From positions 5,162,501-5,226,500 of the forward strand of contig NZ_LT670849.1 in assembly GCF_900142985.1 (NCBI RefSeq): DNA of 64,000 nucleotides. Reading direction: 5' to 3'. The notes under the pieces are model-generated. The model searched no databases. It saw nothing but the letters and a program-made list of their open reading frames with translations, and was not told where the DNA came from. This DNA is from Bradyrhizobium erythrophlei (GTDB taxonomy: Bacteria > Pseudomonadota > Alphaproteobacteria > Rhizobiales > Xanthobacteraceae). A program made the position numbers and the translations under genes. This document shows positions 27,005 through 34,874 of the stretch, one piece after another. Position 1 is the stretch's first letter, and each line of letters starts with the position of its first letter.

Positions 27005-27982
27005 TCAGGCGCGCGGCGCCAAGTCTTCGTTTGCCCAATACCAATCGACCGTTGAAGGCAGGCCGGCATCGAGAGGGACCTGCGGCGAATAGCCCAGCCT
27101 CTTGAGCTTCGCAATATCCGGGCAGCGGCGCTCAGTGCCGCCTTGCGGCGCTGGCCCGGGGATCAATTGGATTTCATGACCGGCGTGATTTGCGATGCGA
27201 CCGGCAAGGTCGGCGATGGTAATTTCCTCCATCGTTCCGACATTGTAGATGCCGAGATGCTCGCCCTTTGCCCGCATTGTCAAGACGCCGCTGACGAGAT
27301 CGGCGACATGACAGAAACTGCGGGTTTGGCTTCCATCGCTCTGCAATTTGAATTGCAGAACATCGCTCGGATGCTTCGCCGCGAGCGCCTTCAGACGAAG
27401 CACAAATTGCGGAATGACATGCTCCCATCCCATGTCCGGGCCGTACACATTGTGTGGTCGGAAGATCAGTACGCGATCGAAATGTTTGCGCCCGAAATTG
27501 AGAGCCATTAATTCGCTGATTATCTTGCCCCCGCCATAGGAGTAGCGTGGGTTGGTGGGGTCAGGCACCGACAGCGGCGCGCGTTCGTCGGTCGGGATCT
27601 GGGGCGGTGTCTGATAGACCTCTGAACTAGAGGCGAGGATCAGCGATCCGACCTTTGCGGCTCGGCATGCGTCAATGACGTTGATCATGCCTTTAACGCC
27701 AACGTCGAGCACTAGCTCGGGGGAGCTGTAGAAAAACTCTGTGCCATTGACGAATGCAAGATGATGGACTTCGTCAACGCCGTGCACCGCGCTGGCGACC
27801 GCGTTGGGATCTCGGATATCGCCGGCCACAAACTCGATATCGTCGATGACATCTTTCAGACGCCGTGGCGCGCCGCGTGAGTTGTCATCGAGCACCCGCA
27901 CGGCATGCCCGTCTTTTACGAGGGCCTTGACCAGCGCTGCGCCGATGAAGCCGCTTCCTCCGGTTACGAGAATAGAACTCAC
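27005..27982 (-). CDS. NAD-dependent nucleotide-sugar epimerase/dehydratase
   Basis: A 325-residue extended SDR protein with the NAD motif VTGGSGFIGAALVKAL at the N-terminus, the DIRDPNAVASAV acidic strand and a catalytic Ser-Tyr-Lys set (ASSSEVY, and YSYGGGK in the Y-x3-K motif). FRPHNVYGPDMGWEHVI, the sugar-nucleotide binding segment, is also present. It acts in the cytosol on an NDP-sugar as a 4-epimerase or dehydratase. The GTG start overlaps the stop of the upstream oxidoreductase gene by one base, so coupling is likely. Confidence 0.8.
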   Translation of the reverse strand: MSSILVTGGSGFIGAALVKALVKDGHAVRVLDDNSRGAPRRLKDVIDDIEFVAGDIRDPNAVASAVHGVDEVHHLAFVNGTEFFYSSPELVLDVGVKGMINVIDACRAAKVGSLILASSSEVYQTPPQIPTDERAPLSVPDPTNPRYSYGGGKIISELMALNFGRKHFDRVLIFRPHNVYGPDMGWEHVIPQFVLRLKALAAKHPSDVLQFKLQSDGSQTRSFCHVADLVSGVLTMRAKGEHLGIYNVGTMEEITIADLAGRIANHAGHEIQLIPGPAPQGGTERRCPDIAKLKRLGYSPQVPLDAGLPSTVDWYWANEDLAPRA

Positions 27983-29040
27983 TATCGTTGTTCCGTATTC
28001 ACCGGCTCAATATCGAGCCAGTGGCCGAGATCATTGGCACGGCGCGCAGCCTCCAGCAAGGTCTGGACCCGCAAACCGTTTGCAAATGCGATCGAAGTCG
28101 GCGACCGGCGCTCAACGGCGTCAATAAACGCAGTAGCCATGCGCGATACCGGGGCGATCCGTCCGTCGCTAGGAAACCCGAGATCGACGTCATCGATCAA
28201 AACGATCGGACTTAATCCCGTGGCAGGCCGTCGGCCGAAGTTCAATTTGAACCCTCGCATGTAGTCGGCGGTTTCGTTAACGAGCGTCAGCGTCCCTTCT
28301 TCTCCATAGAACTCGAGCCGATGCCCAGATCCGAGGTAAGAGGCGCAACTCATCGCTATATTTCCGACCGCTCCTGATCGAAAAGCGAGGCCGACGGCCG
28401 CATTGGTTTCCATCGCGGGGTCGTCCGGCAATCCCGACAAACGAGCTGACAGCTTGACGATCGGGCCGCAAAACCATTCAAGATAATGAAAGCAGTGGCT
28501 CACGAAATTTCCCAGAGCGCCGCCACCTTCAGCGCTTAGCGCCTTCCAGTTTTTCAGGCGCATGCGCGTAGCGTAATTCTCGACGTTCCAGTTCACCTCA
28601 ACGTGCCGAAGTCGACCGATTGCCCCATCGTCGAGAAGTTCCTTGGCTTTCTTCCAGTTCAGTACCTCGCAGAAATTGAAATCGAGCATTGTGGTTAGGC
28701 CAGTTGCTTCGGCGGCACGTGTCATCTGCGTCGCGCCGACGAGATCTGCGGCCATCGGCTTCTCGGCGAAAACCGGTTTGCCAACCTCAAGCGCGCGGAC
28801 AGCGATCGTGGGCTGCAGGCTCGGCACGGTCGCAATCGCAATGGCATCAATCATCTGATGCTCCACCAGATCTTCCCAACGGTCAAAGGACAATGCGACG
28901 TTAGCGTCACGCGCAAGCTCAGCGGTGCGCGCTCGGTCGCGGCCGGCGAGCGCCACCACCACGCAACGCGGATCCAGCCTAAATGCGGGCAACTGTACCA
29001 GACGGCCGTAGTTGCACCCGACGATTCCGATGCGGACCAA
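27982..29040 (-). CDS. Gfo/Idh/MocA family oxidoreductase
   Basis: A 352-residue NAD(P)-dependent oxidoreductase. The N-terminal Rossmann fold begins IGIVGCNYGRLVQLPAF and carries VFAEKPMAADL, the EKP motif with the catalytic lysine. The C-terminal half is the usual beta-sheet domain with GGGALGNFVSHCFHYLEW. In polysaccharide clusters such enzymes oxidise or reduce a nucleotide sugar, often making 3-keto sugars for amination. It lies directly upstream of the epimerase and may use the same sugar. Confidence 0.82.
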   Translation of the reverse strand: MVRIGIVGCNYGRLVQLPAFRLDPRCVVVALAGRDRARTAELARDANVALSFDRWEDLVEHQMIDAIAIATVPSLQPTIAVRALEVGKPVFAEKPMAADLVGATQMTRAAEATGLTTMLDFNFCEVLNWKKAKELLDDGAIGRLRHVEVNWNVENYATRMRLKNWKALSAEGGGALGNFVSHCFHYLEWFCGPIVKLSARLSGLPDDPAMETNAAVGLAFRSGAVGNIAMSCASYLGSGHRLEFYGEEGTLTLVNETADYMRGFKLNFGRRPATGLSPIVLIDDVDLGFPSDGRIAPVSRMATAFIDAVERRSPTSIAFANGLRVQTLLEAARRANDLGHWLDIEPVNTEQR

Positions 29041-29108
29041 AAAGCCTCCCGACGATTGTCAACGACTAGCCAGCGTCTTGATCCATTCGCCCTGGCTTTC
29101 GCGACAAA

Positions 29109-29654
29109 CTATCTCAGTGTGATGAACGACCGGAGCTCAGCCAGCAGCAACGCGCCCAAATGTAACTGCGAGATAAACTCGCCCGATGTAATCATGCGTA
29201 CCAGTTCCGCTGCCGTCACTAGCTTAACCGCCATTCCCGGTTCGGGGACAAAATCCTCGACTCGTTCCGCTGTCTCGAGAAAAAAAGTATGAATCCGGTT
29301 ACTTAGCCGGCCGGTACATGGCGCGGCTGTCCCGAGCGAATGAATGGTGCGGGTTCGAAAGCCGGTTTCCTCCAATAATTCGCGTCGACACCCCTCGGCG
29401 AGGTCCTCTCCAGGCTCCGTGAGTCCAGCAGGAAGCTCCCATGTGAAAGCTTCGATCGCGGGCCGATATTGACGAACGATCGGAAAATGCCCGCTCGGCG
29501 TTTGTGCAACGATCGCGAGGTAGTCTTGTGGCTTGACCGAGAGATAGATCTCGGAGACTTCTGGCGAAACTTCGACCTCGCGCGTGACAAGTTCAACCCA
29601 GGGAGACAGAGTTTCTGTCTTTCGAGACTTAATCTTCGGCCATTGATCCGACAC
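29109..29654 (-). CDS. NUDIX hydrolase
   Basis: A 181-residue NUDIX protein with a complete Nudix box (G-x5-E-x7-REL-x-EETG, beginning GLTEPGEDLAEG near residue 90). The ADP-ribose pyrophosphatase-like layout includes FPIVRQYRPAIEAFTWELPAG. It should split a nucleoside diphosphate linked to a sugar. The start is the GTG at 29654, with GGGGAG six bases upstream and only two bases after the glycosyltransferase stop; the frame is open further upstream but overlaps that gene. In this operon it may recycle unused NDP-sugars. Confidence 0.82.
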   Translation of the reverse strand: MSDQWPKIKSRKTETLSPWVELVTREVEVSPEVSEIYLSVKPQDYLAIVAQTPSGHFPIVRQYRPAIEAFTWELPAGLTEPGEDLAEGCRRELLEETGFRTRTIHSLGTAAPCTGRLSNRIHTFFLETAERVEDFVPEPGMAVKLVTAAELVRMITSGEFISQLHLGALLLAELRSFITLR

Positions 29655-29656
29655 GG

Positions 29657-30415
29657 TTAGCTCCCCCGCGATTGCAAGGATTGCATGGTCACCGTGTCCG
29701 GTGACCGGCGAAGATAGGTCGTGGCGAAAGCGTATCTGAACCATCGCAGATAGGCCGGTAGCCACTTCAACACACGAAACCGGCTCGTACCCTGCGAACG
29801 CTCGAACCATTTTGCTGGCACTTCGTCAATCCTCCAGCCGAGCCGATGCGCTTTGACCAATAGTTCGATGCTGTAGCAAAATCCCTGGTCGGACTCGACT
29901 TTGATCTTCTGGATCACGCGTCGCGAGAACATTCGGAAGCCGCTGGTCGGGTCCTTGGTTGGGAGGCGCGCAAGATGATGAAGTGTGAACGCCGCGGTGC
30001 GCACCAATACGGCTTTGAGCCAAGGACATCCCTGCATGGTGCCGCCAGGGATAAAACGGCTGGCACAGACGATATCGTAGCCATCAATTACTCGCGCAAC
30101 CATGCTGTCAACGATAGCGGCATTGAAGTCATCATCCGCGGGATAAACAACCACAATCGGAGCGCTACTCGCTGCAAACCCGGCCATGACAGCAGCATGG
30201 GCGCCGCGGCCCGGGTTGCGGACGAGGGCGGTTTCCAGGCCGGCAAATGCCTCCGGATGTTGACGCACCGCTGGTAAAGTGTCGTCTTCCTCGAAATCAT
30301 AACAGATCAGAACGCGCGAAGGCGTTTTTACGTGCTGCGCCAATGCGCCCAGCGTGGACAGGATGTTCAAGCTCTCATTGTAGACCGGGATGATGATATC
30401 GAGCGTTTGATTCAT
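29657..30415 (-). CDS. Family 2 glycosyltransferase
   Basis: A 252-residue GT-A fold transferase of GT2, with DIIIPVYNESLNI at the N-terminus and an acidic metal-binding cluster (Asp94-96, VYPADDDFN). KDPTSGFRMFSRRVI fits dolichol-phosphate-mannose-synthase-like members. It lacks C-terminal membrane helices, so it is probably a soluble or peripheral enzyme adding a sugar to a lipid-linked intermediate or polyprenyl phosphate. Donor and acceptor are unknown. It is tightly packed with the NUDIX gene. Confidence 0.83.
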   Translation of the reverse strand: MNQTLDIIIPVYNESLNILSTLGALAQHVKTPSRVLICYDFEEDDTLPAVRQHPEAFAGLETALVRNPGRGAHAAVMAGFAASSAPIVVVYPADDDFNAAIVDSMVARVIDGYDIVCASRFIPGGTMQGCPWLKAVLVRTAAFTLHHLARLPTKDPTSGFRMFSRRVIQKIKVESDQGFCYSIELLVKAHRLGWRIDEVPAKWFERSQGTSRFRVLKWLPAYLRWFRYAFATTYLRRSPDTVTMQSLQSRGS

Positions 30416-30484
30416 CTGGCTTAAGACCGATCGACGGCCGCTCTGCTCGTTTTCACAGCCGAGACGAACAGCAAGCGACCACCC

Positions 30485-31723
30485 TTAAGAGACAAAGTTG
30501 GCATTTTCCAACAATCCCCAGACGTCGACTACGGGTTTTCCCTTCAGGTCCGCGGATTTGTAGGCCATGTGAGGGGTGCAAAGGATCAACACGTCACTGC
30601 GTTCGATCACTTCGTCTAGAGGCAGCAAATCGGGATCTGCGACCACGAACGGGTCGGTGGTCAGTACTTCTCGCGCGACGCTGTTTAGCGCTTTCTTGAA
30701 TTTATAGCTCAGCGAGGCACGCACATCGTCGATTTCTGACTTAAAGGCCATTCCTAAAAGGCCGACCGTCATTTGCGCCAGATCGATCTGGCGGCGCAGA
30801 CTGCCGATGACATGAAGCGGCAGTCCTTCATTGATCAACATTGCCGCATTGCCAAGGGAAAAGTCGTTGCGCGCGAAGGCTGAGAGCTGCATGGTATCCT
30901 TCATCAGACAGGGCCCCGCTGCATAGCCGGGTCGCGGAATATTCCGAGCACGCGGGTAGTTGTGCTTCATCGCCTTGAGTATGCGATGGTAGTCCAGCCC
31001 CGCAGCCTGCGCGATGAGATAAAATTGATTAGTCGCCGCGAATTCGATGTAGCGGTAGGCGTTGCCGAACAATTTTGCGAACTCCGCCTCGATCGGCTCC
31101 AACCGAACGATTTCAGGGGCGATCACATCGAACAAAGCAGCGGCTTCCTCGGCGGCCTCCGACGTTGTACCGCTGACGATCTGCGGCATATGGCTGAGTT
31201 CCTCGATGCCGTGACCCTGCACGATCCGTTCTGGGCAAAAAGCCACCTTCAGGTTTCGTCCTCTTCGGGCGAGGTGAACAGCAATGGATTCGGTCGTTCC
31301 CGGATATAGGGTCGAGCGCAGCACCAGAAGCTGTCCGTCGCTCAAATACGGAAGCAGACTGTCGATACAATCAAGGATAACGTGGCGTTCCGGGTTAAGA
31401 AATTCGTCGACGGGTGTTCCGATAGTGATGATCACCGGCTTCGATTTGGAAATGGCCGCGGGCGAGTTGCTGAATAGCAGCTTTGCATTGCGAAGCGCGT
31501 CCGTGAGCAACTCGTCGGCACCATATTCGATGAAGGGAAGTCGCCCAGCCGCAAGCGTTGCGAGGCTATCGGTGTTCAAGTCGTTGACGTTAACGGTCAG
31601 CCCCTTGGCCGCAAAAGCTAGTACTAGCGGAATACCTACGTGACCGGCTCCGCCAACTACCGTGAGATCAGCCGCGCGCGATTCTGTCGCACGAGAGGTT
31701 TCTATGAGGTCGATGGTCGTCAC
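30485..31723 (-). CDS. UDP-sugar 6-dehydrogenase (WecC/UGD family)
   Basis: A 412-residue nucleotide-sugar dehydrogenase, oxidising the C6 alcohol of a UDP-sugar to the uronic acid with two NAD. A Rossmann motif (TVVGGAGHVGIPLVLAFA), LRSTLYPGTTESIA, CPERIVQGHGIEEL and the catalytic cysteine near residue 270 in GPCLMKDT are present. FKSEIDDVRASLSYKF precedes the C-terminal domain. It is closer to UDP-ManNAc/GlcNAc dehydrogenases than to UDP-glucose dehydrogenases in overall feel, but this is not settled. It overlaps the upstream methyltransferase gene by four bases. Confidence 0.83.
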   Translation of the reverse strand: MTTIDLIETSRATESRAADLTVVGGAGHVGIPLVLAFAAKGLTVNVNDLNTDSLATLAAGRLPFIEYGADELLTDALRNAKLLFSNSPAAISKSKPVIITIGTPVDEFLNPERHVILDCIDSLLPYLSDGQLLVLRSTLYPGTTESIAVHLARRGRNLKVAFCPERIVQGHGIEELSHMPQIVSGTTSEAAEEAAALFDVIAPEIVRLEPIEAEFAKLFGNAYRYIEFAATNQFYLIAQAAGLDYHRILKAMKHNYPRARNIPRPGYAAGPCLMKDTMQLSAFARNDFSLGNAAMLINEGLPLHVIGSLRRQIDLAQMTVGLLGMAFKSEIDDVRASLSYKFKKALNSVAREVLTTDPFVVADPDLLPLDEVIERSDVLILCTPHMAYKSADLKGKPVVDVWGLLENANFVS

Positions 31724-32451
31724 GGCTTCTTGCCATACGTTAAGACGAAAGAGCGGAACGGCTTCATGATACTGGGCGCAAACAACGCACGATCAAGCAC
31801 ATTGTATATGGGAAGCACCCAGCGCAGCCTAGACGATGCAAGATAGCGGTAGCTGAGACCCGAAAGATAGTCGGTTCCTACAGTGAAACCGGCCTGGCGA
31901 AACACTGAAGCAACCTGGTAGGCGAGGATTGGTCGCTCATTCTCGGTTACGCCAACTGAGCTGTAAAATGGCGACGAATGATCTCGGTAAAGGTACATGA
32001 AAGGATTCATACGGTTGGGGTCAAATGCGACGAAGGAGCCGTTGCTTTTCAGCACTCGGAAGACTTCGGTCGCGCAACGGCTGGGGTTGGGTAAATGGTG
32101 AACCAACCCGCTCAACAGCACTCCGTCAAGACTACAATCAGGGAACGGAAGGCTCTCAACGTCGCCCTCTAAAAACTCGACATTGGGATAATTGGCGCGC
32201 CCGAGAGAAATCAGCTTTGGGCTAAGATCAAGTCCGACGGGATTGTAGCCCTGGTGCCGCAATAGATTGGTGAATACGCCGGATCCGCAACCAAGGTCAG
32301 CAATGCGTGCGCCTTGCTCCAAACCTACAAGCCGCATGCAGGTGGTGATCAAACGGTCATTGGTTTCGGGCGTAAAGACGTCATAGGCCGCCGCGGCCGC
32401 ATGGCTATCAAAAAAGGCAATCTCTTTCTGTTTATCCTGGGCCAAACTCAT
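31720..32451 (-). CDS. Class I SAM-dependent methyltransferase
   Basis: A 243-residue methyltransferase with motif I ADLGCGSGVFTNLL, motif II VGLDLSPKLISLG, and the family segments LLSGLVHHLPNPSRC and RVLKSNGSFVAFDPN. The start may be ATG 32451 or 32460. Its stop overlaps the dehydrogenase ATG. It probably O-methylates a sugar or a lipid-linked glycan, as expected of a UbiE/Methyltransf_11 member in a polysaccharide operon. The substrate is not evident. Confidence 0.8.
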   Translation of the reverse strand: MSLAQDKQKEIAFFDSHAAAAAYDVFTPETNDRLITTCMRLVGLEQGARIADLGCGSGVFTNLLRHQGYNPVGLDLSPKLISLGRANYPNVEFLEGDVESLPFPDCSLDGVLLSGLVHHLPNPSRCATEVFRVLKSNGSFVAFDPNRMNPFMYLYRDHSSPFYSSVGVTENERPILAYQVASVFRQAGFTVGTDYLSGLSYRYLASSRLRWVLPIYNVLDRALFAPSIMKPFRSFVLTYGKKP

Positions 32452-32522
32452 GGCGACCACTTAGCACAGCGGTTGTAATCCAGCAACGCAACCACTGCAA
32501 GGACGGGCGAGGTTCGCGCCCA

Positions 32523-34565
32523 TTAGCGGGCGAACCTGATATTGGAGACGGAGTATCGCCCGGCGCGAGGAAACCGTAGAATGAGGTTGCTAACCCGATC
32601 GTTCAGCGAATACGAGTACAGTTGCAGCAGGTCGACCGACAGCTCATGGACATCCGGCGCCCAACTGAGCGAATTTGGCTCATAGGAAATAGGCAGTCGA
32701 CCCTCAAAGCTTACAATAAGTACAGCTTTGCCGTCCGGCCGCGGCGTGTCTGGCGAGGCGTCAACGTGCATCGAAAGAACGTGATCCTGCTCGGGATCCC
32801 ACTCGTCCTTTCGCAGCATTAATGTCGCGCCTCCTCTCGTCGCGAACGAAATCGAATGAACGTCGCGATGTATAACGTCCGCCTGCTCGAGCCGGCTCTC
32901 GACGAGACTCAAAGGTTCACCACCAGATAGCAAATTCGGCGAAGGCTCCAGCTCAACGCCGCCAAAATAGAGTGCGCGCAATCGCTCGTCCTTGGTCATT
33001 GCCTGTAGAAATTCAGGGTCCGTTGCTTGACGCAAACTCGAAACCAGCGTCGCGTCATCCAAACCTCGCTGTTGCATTGCGGCGTTGCGCAACAACGTTA
33101 GGCGGGTGTCAAAACTTTTGAAGAACGGCCGATAACTTACGAGGTTGTAAAACGCTAGAAGGCGATGATCGGGGAAGATGAACGCGCCATCCAGTGTTGG
33201 AATGCGTAACGGCCTGGGCGCGGTCTGGGCGGCGTAGTCGCCGAAGGTGGCAAGGAGATCATTCATTTGCCGAGTACGTGCCACCGCCTCGGTGGCATAC
33301 CGGTTCGCTTGACGCGCATAAGCAACAAACAACACGGCCGCCAGCGTGAGCGCCGCCGCAGCCGCAATGCGTTGCCAGCGCCATGGAATTTTCGACGCGA
33401 GACAACCGACTAGATAGAAAGTGCTGATGGCAAACCAAAGATATGAAAAGCTATTGTACTTGCCCAGCGTGTTGACCACTTCCTCAACGCCGGTTAATCG
33501 GCGACCAAACGACACGACCACAATATTAGCGAGGGCAGGTACCAGCAGGGCTAGATAATTCCAGCGCTGCGGGCCTTCGAGTTTCCGCAGGCTGATCACG
33601 ACCAACACACACGTCAAAATCAGTGCTGCGACGCCCTGCGCGGCTAGATCCACACGGGAAAGAAGCCGGGGAATCAGCGGCCTCAATAGTTCAAGGGCCA
33701 TGCCTTGCGTCAGCAGCGCATACAGGCTTCTTAGAAGTGCGGCGGCCGTTAATGGGTTGTGCGCCATTGAAAGAAACGGACCAGAGTGCCCCTGCACTGT
33801 GACGAAAAACGATGCAAAGATCACAAGGATGGTGATCAGCCCGATCGTGAGCCATCGCAGGCTCGCGTCAAACATCGCAAATGGTGAACGGCTGCCACCG
33901 GGTTGCGCAAACTCGGTGAAATACGCAACGCCTGCGACGGCGACAGGCACGTAAGCTCCGGAGGGGTGAATGAATGGCGGCAGCGCGCTTGCGGCAAGGC
34001 TCAACCATTTGTAATTGGCCGAACCGCCGTTACGCCAGAGCGCAATTCCAAGCACGCCGATGAGGCCTAACAACCCAATCTGGGAATAAATACTCATCGA
34101 GTAGTAGCCGACCGCCGTATAGCTCCATACCGAGGCCGATATCGTGGTAAGGTAGAACAGCGACAAAATGATCAGATTGGTGCCGAGAGCTGCCAGTAGC
34201 GCGACTGCGGTGATGTTGACGGCACCAATCAACAGTAGGAAATACAGATTCCAGTAAAATTCCGTGACGCCGAACAGCGAGTACATCACCTCGAAAAAAA
34301 TGCGACACAGCGGCAACGGCACGTCACCGTGCATCATCAGTAGCGACTGCCCGAGCGGCACCGTCCGCACCACGGCGATTAGATCGAGGTCGTCGTAGGT
34401 AAAGATGCCGTGGAGTACCGCGAACCATTTTGTGAAGACGATCAAGGGCGTCAGGGCGATAATGACCGCGAAGAAGCGTCTCTTGTTTGATTGGTCGATG
34501 CGTCTTATTGCGGTCGATAAATGCCGTCGGCCGGCGATCAACCATTGCTCAGGCTGAGTATTCAT
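32523..34565 (-). CDS. Polytopic membrane protein, GT-C-like
   Basis: A 680-residue protein with about 10-12 membrane helices in the first 420 residues and a soluble periplasmic C-terminal domain of about 250 residues. The first loop after helix 1 contains GIFTYDDLDLI. The Asp-Asp in that loop sits where GT-C glycosyltransferases keep their catalytic acidic motif. The arrangement therefore suggests a polyprenyl-phosphate-sugar-dependent transferase acting outside the inner membrane, though no named family was recognised. It starts in a four-base overlap with the fragment upstream (34562-34874). Confidence 0.55.
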   Translation of the reverse strand: MNTQPEQWLIAGRRHLSTAIRRIDQSNKRRFFAVIIALTPLIVFTKWFAVLHGIFTYDDLDLIAVVRTVPLGQSLLMMHGDVPLPLCRIFFEVMYSLFGVTEFYWNLYFLLLIGAVNITAVALLAALGTNLIILSLFYLTTISASVWSYTAVGYYSMSIYSQIGLLGLIGVLGIALWRNGGSANYKWLSLAASALPPFIHPSGAYVPVAVAGVAYFTEFAQPGGSRSPFAMFDASLRWLTIGLITILVIFASFFVTVQGHSGPFLSMAHNPLTAAALLRSLYALLTQGMALELLRPLIPRLLSRVDLAAQGVAALILTCVLVVISLRKLEGPQRWNYLALLVPALANIVVVSFGRRLTGVEEVVNTLGKYNSFSYLWFAISTFYLVGCLASKIPWRWQRIAAAAALTLAAVLFVAYARQANRYATEAVARTRQMNDLLATFGDYAAQTAPRPLRIPTLDGAFIFPDHRLLAFYNLVSYRPFFKSFDTRLTLLRNAAMQQRGLDDATLVSSLRQATDPEFLQAMTKDERLRALYFGGVELEPSPNLLSGGEPLSLVESRLEQADVIHRDVHSISFATRGGATLMLRKDEWDPEQDHVLSMHVDASPDTPRPDGKAVLIVSFEGRLPISYEPNSLSWAPDVHELSVDLLQLYSYSLNDRVSNLILRFPRAGRYSVSNIRFAR

Positions 34566-34874
34566 TCGGGAACAAAATCCACCATTCCGGTGCGGTAAAT
34601 GTTGCCGTGGGGCTTATGGTTGCGCCCGCCACCGAAGAGCTGGCCGCCAAAACGCACGATCACCACGCCCAATCGTCCGTGTCGCAGGTGCGCTCCGTCA
34701 TAGCAAGGAAACACGATACCGTCACGGGTGGCGACGACTCCTGATTTCGGGTGATTGCGAGATTCGCACGCCGCTACTTTCCCAGACTGAACGGCATCAT
34801 GGATTACGTGCCCCCGCCGGAGTTGCTTTGCACGATCAGCTCGGTTTTGTCGGTGGACCCGAAGAGACAACAAG
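34562..34874 (-). pseudogene. 3' remnant of an unidentified gene coupled to the GT-C-like gene
   Basis: The minus-strand frame ends in an ATGA overlap with the GT-C-like gene, as genuine operon genes do here. Its C-terminal part looks protein-like: GIVFPCYDGAHLRHGRLGVV, then FGGQLFGGG and GNIYRTGMVDFVPE. Yet no ATG occurs after the stop of the preceding acyltransferase at 34875. Extending the frame upstream would run through that gene. I read it as the surviving end of a gene truncated by the junction, or a short gene from a GTG. It is not assigned to a family. Confidence 0.35.

Noticed and set aside
31846..31853. GCGGTAGC, another partial ops-like word
   Set aside because: It lies inside the methyltransferase coding region on the antisense strand and lacks the GTG extension, so it is a chance short match.
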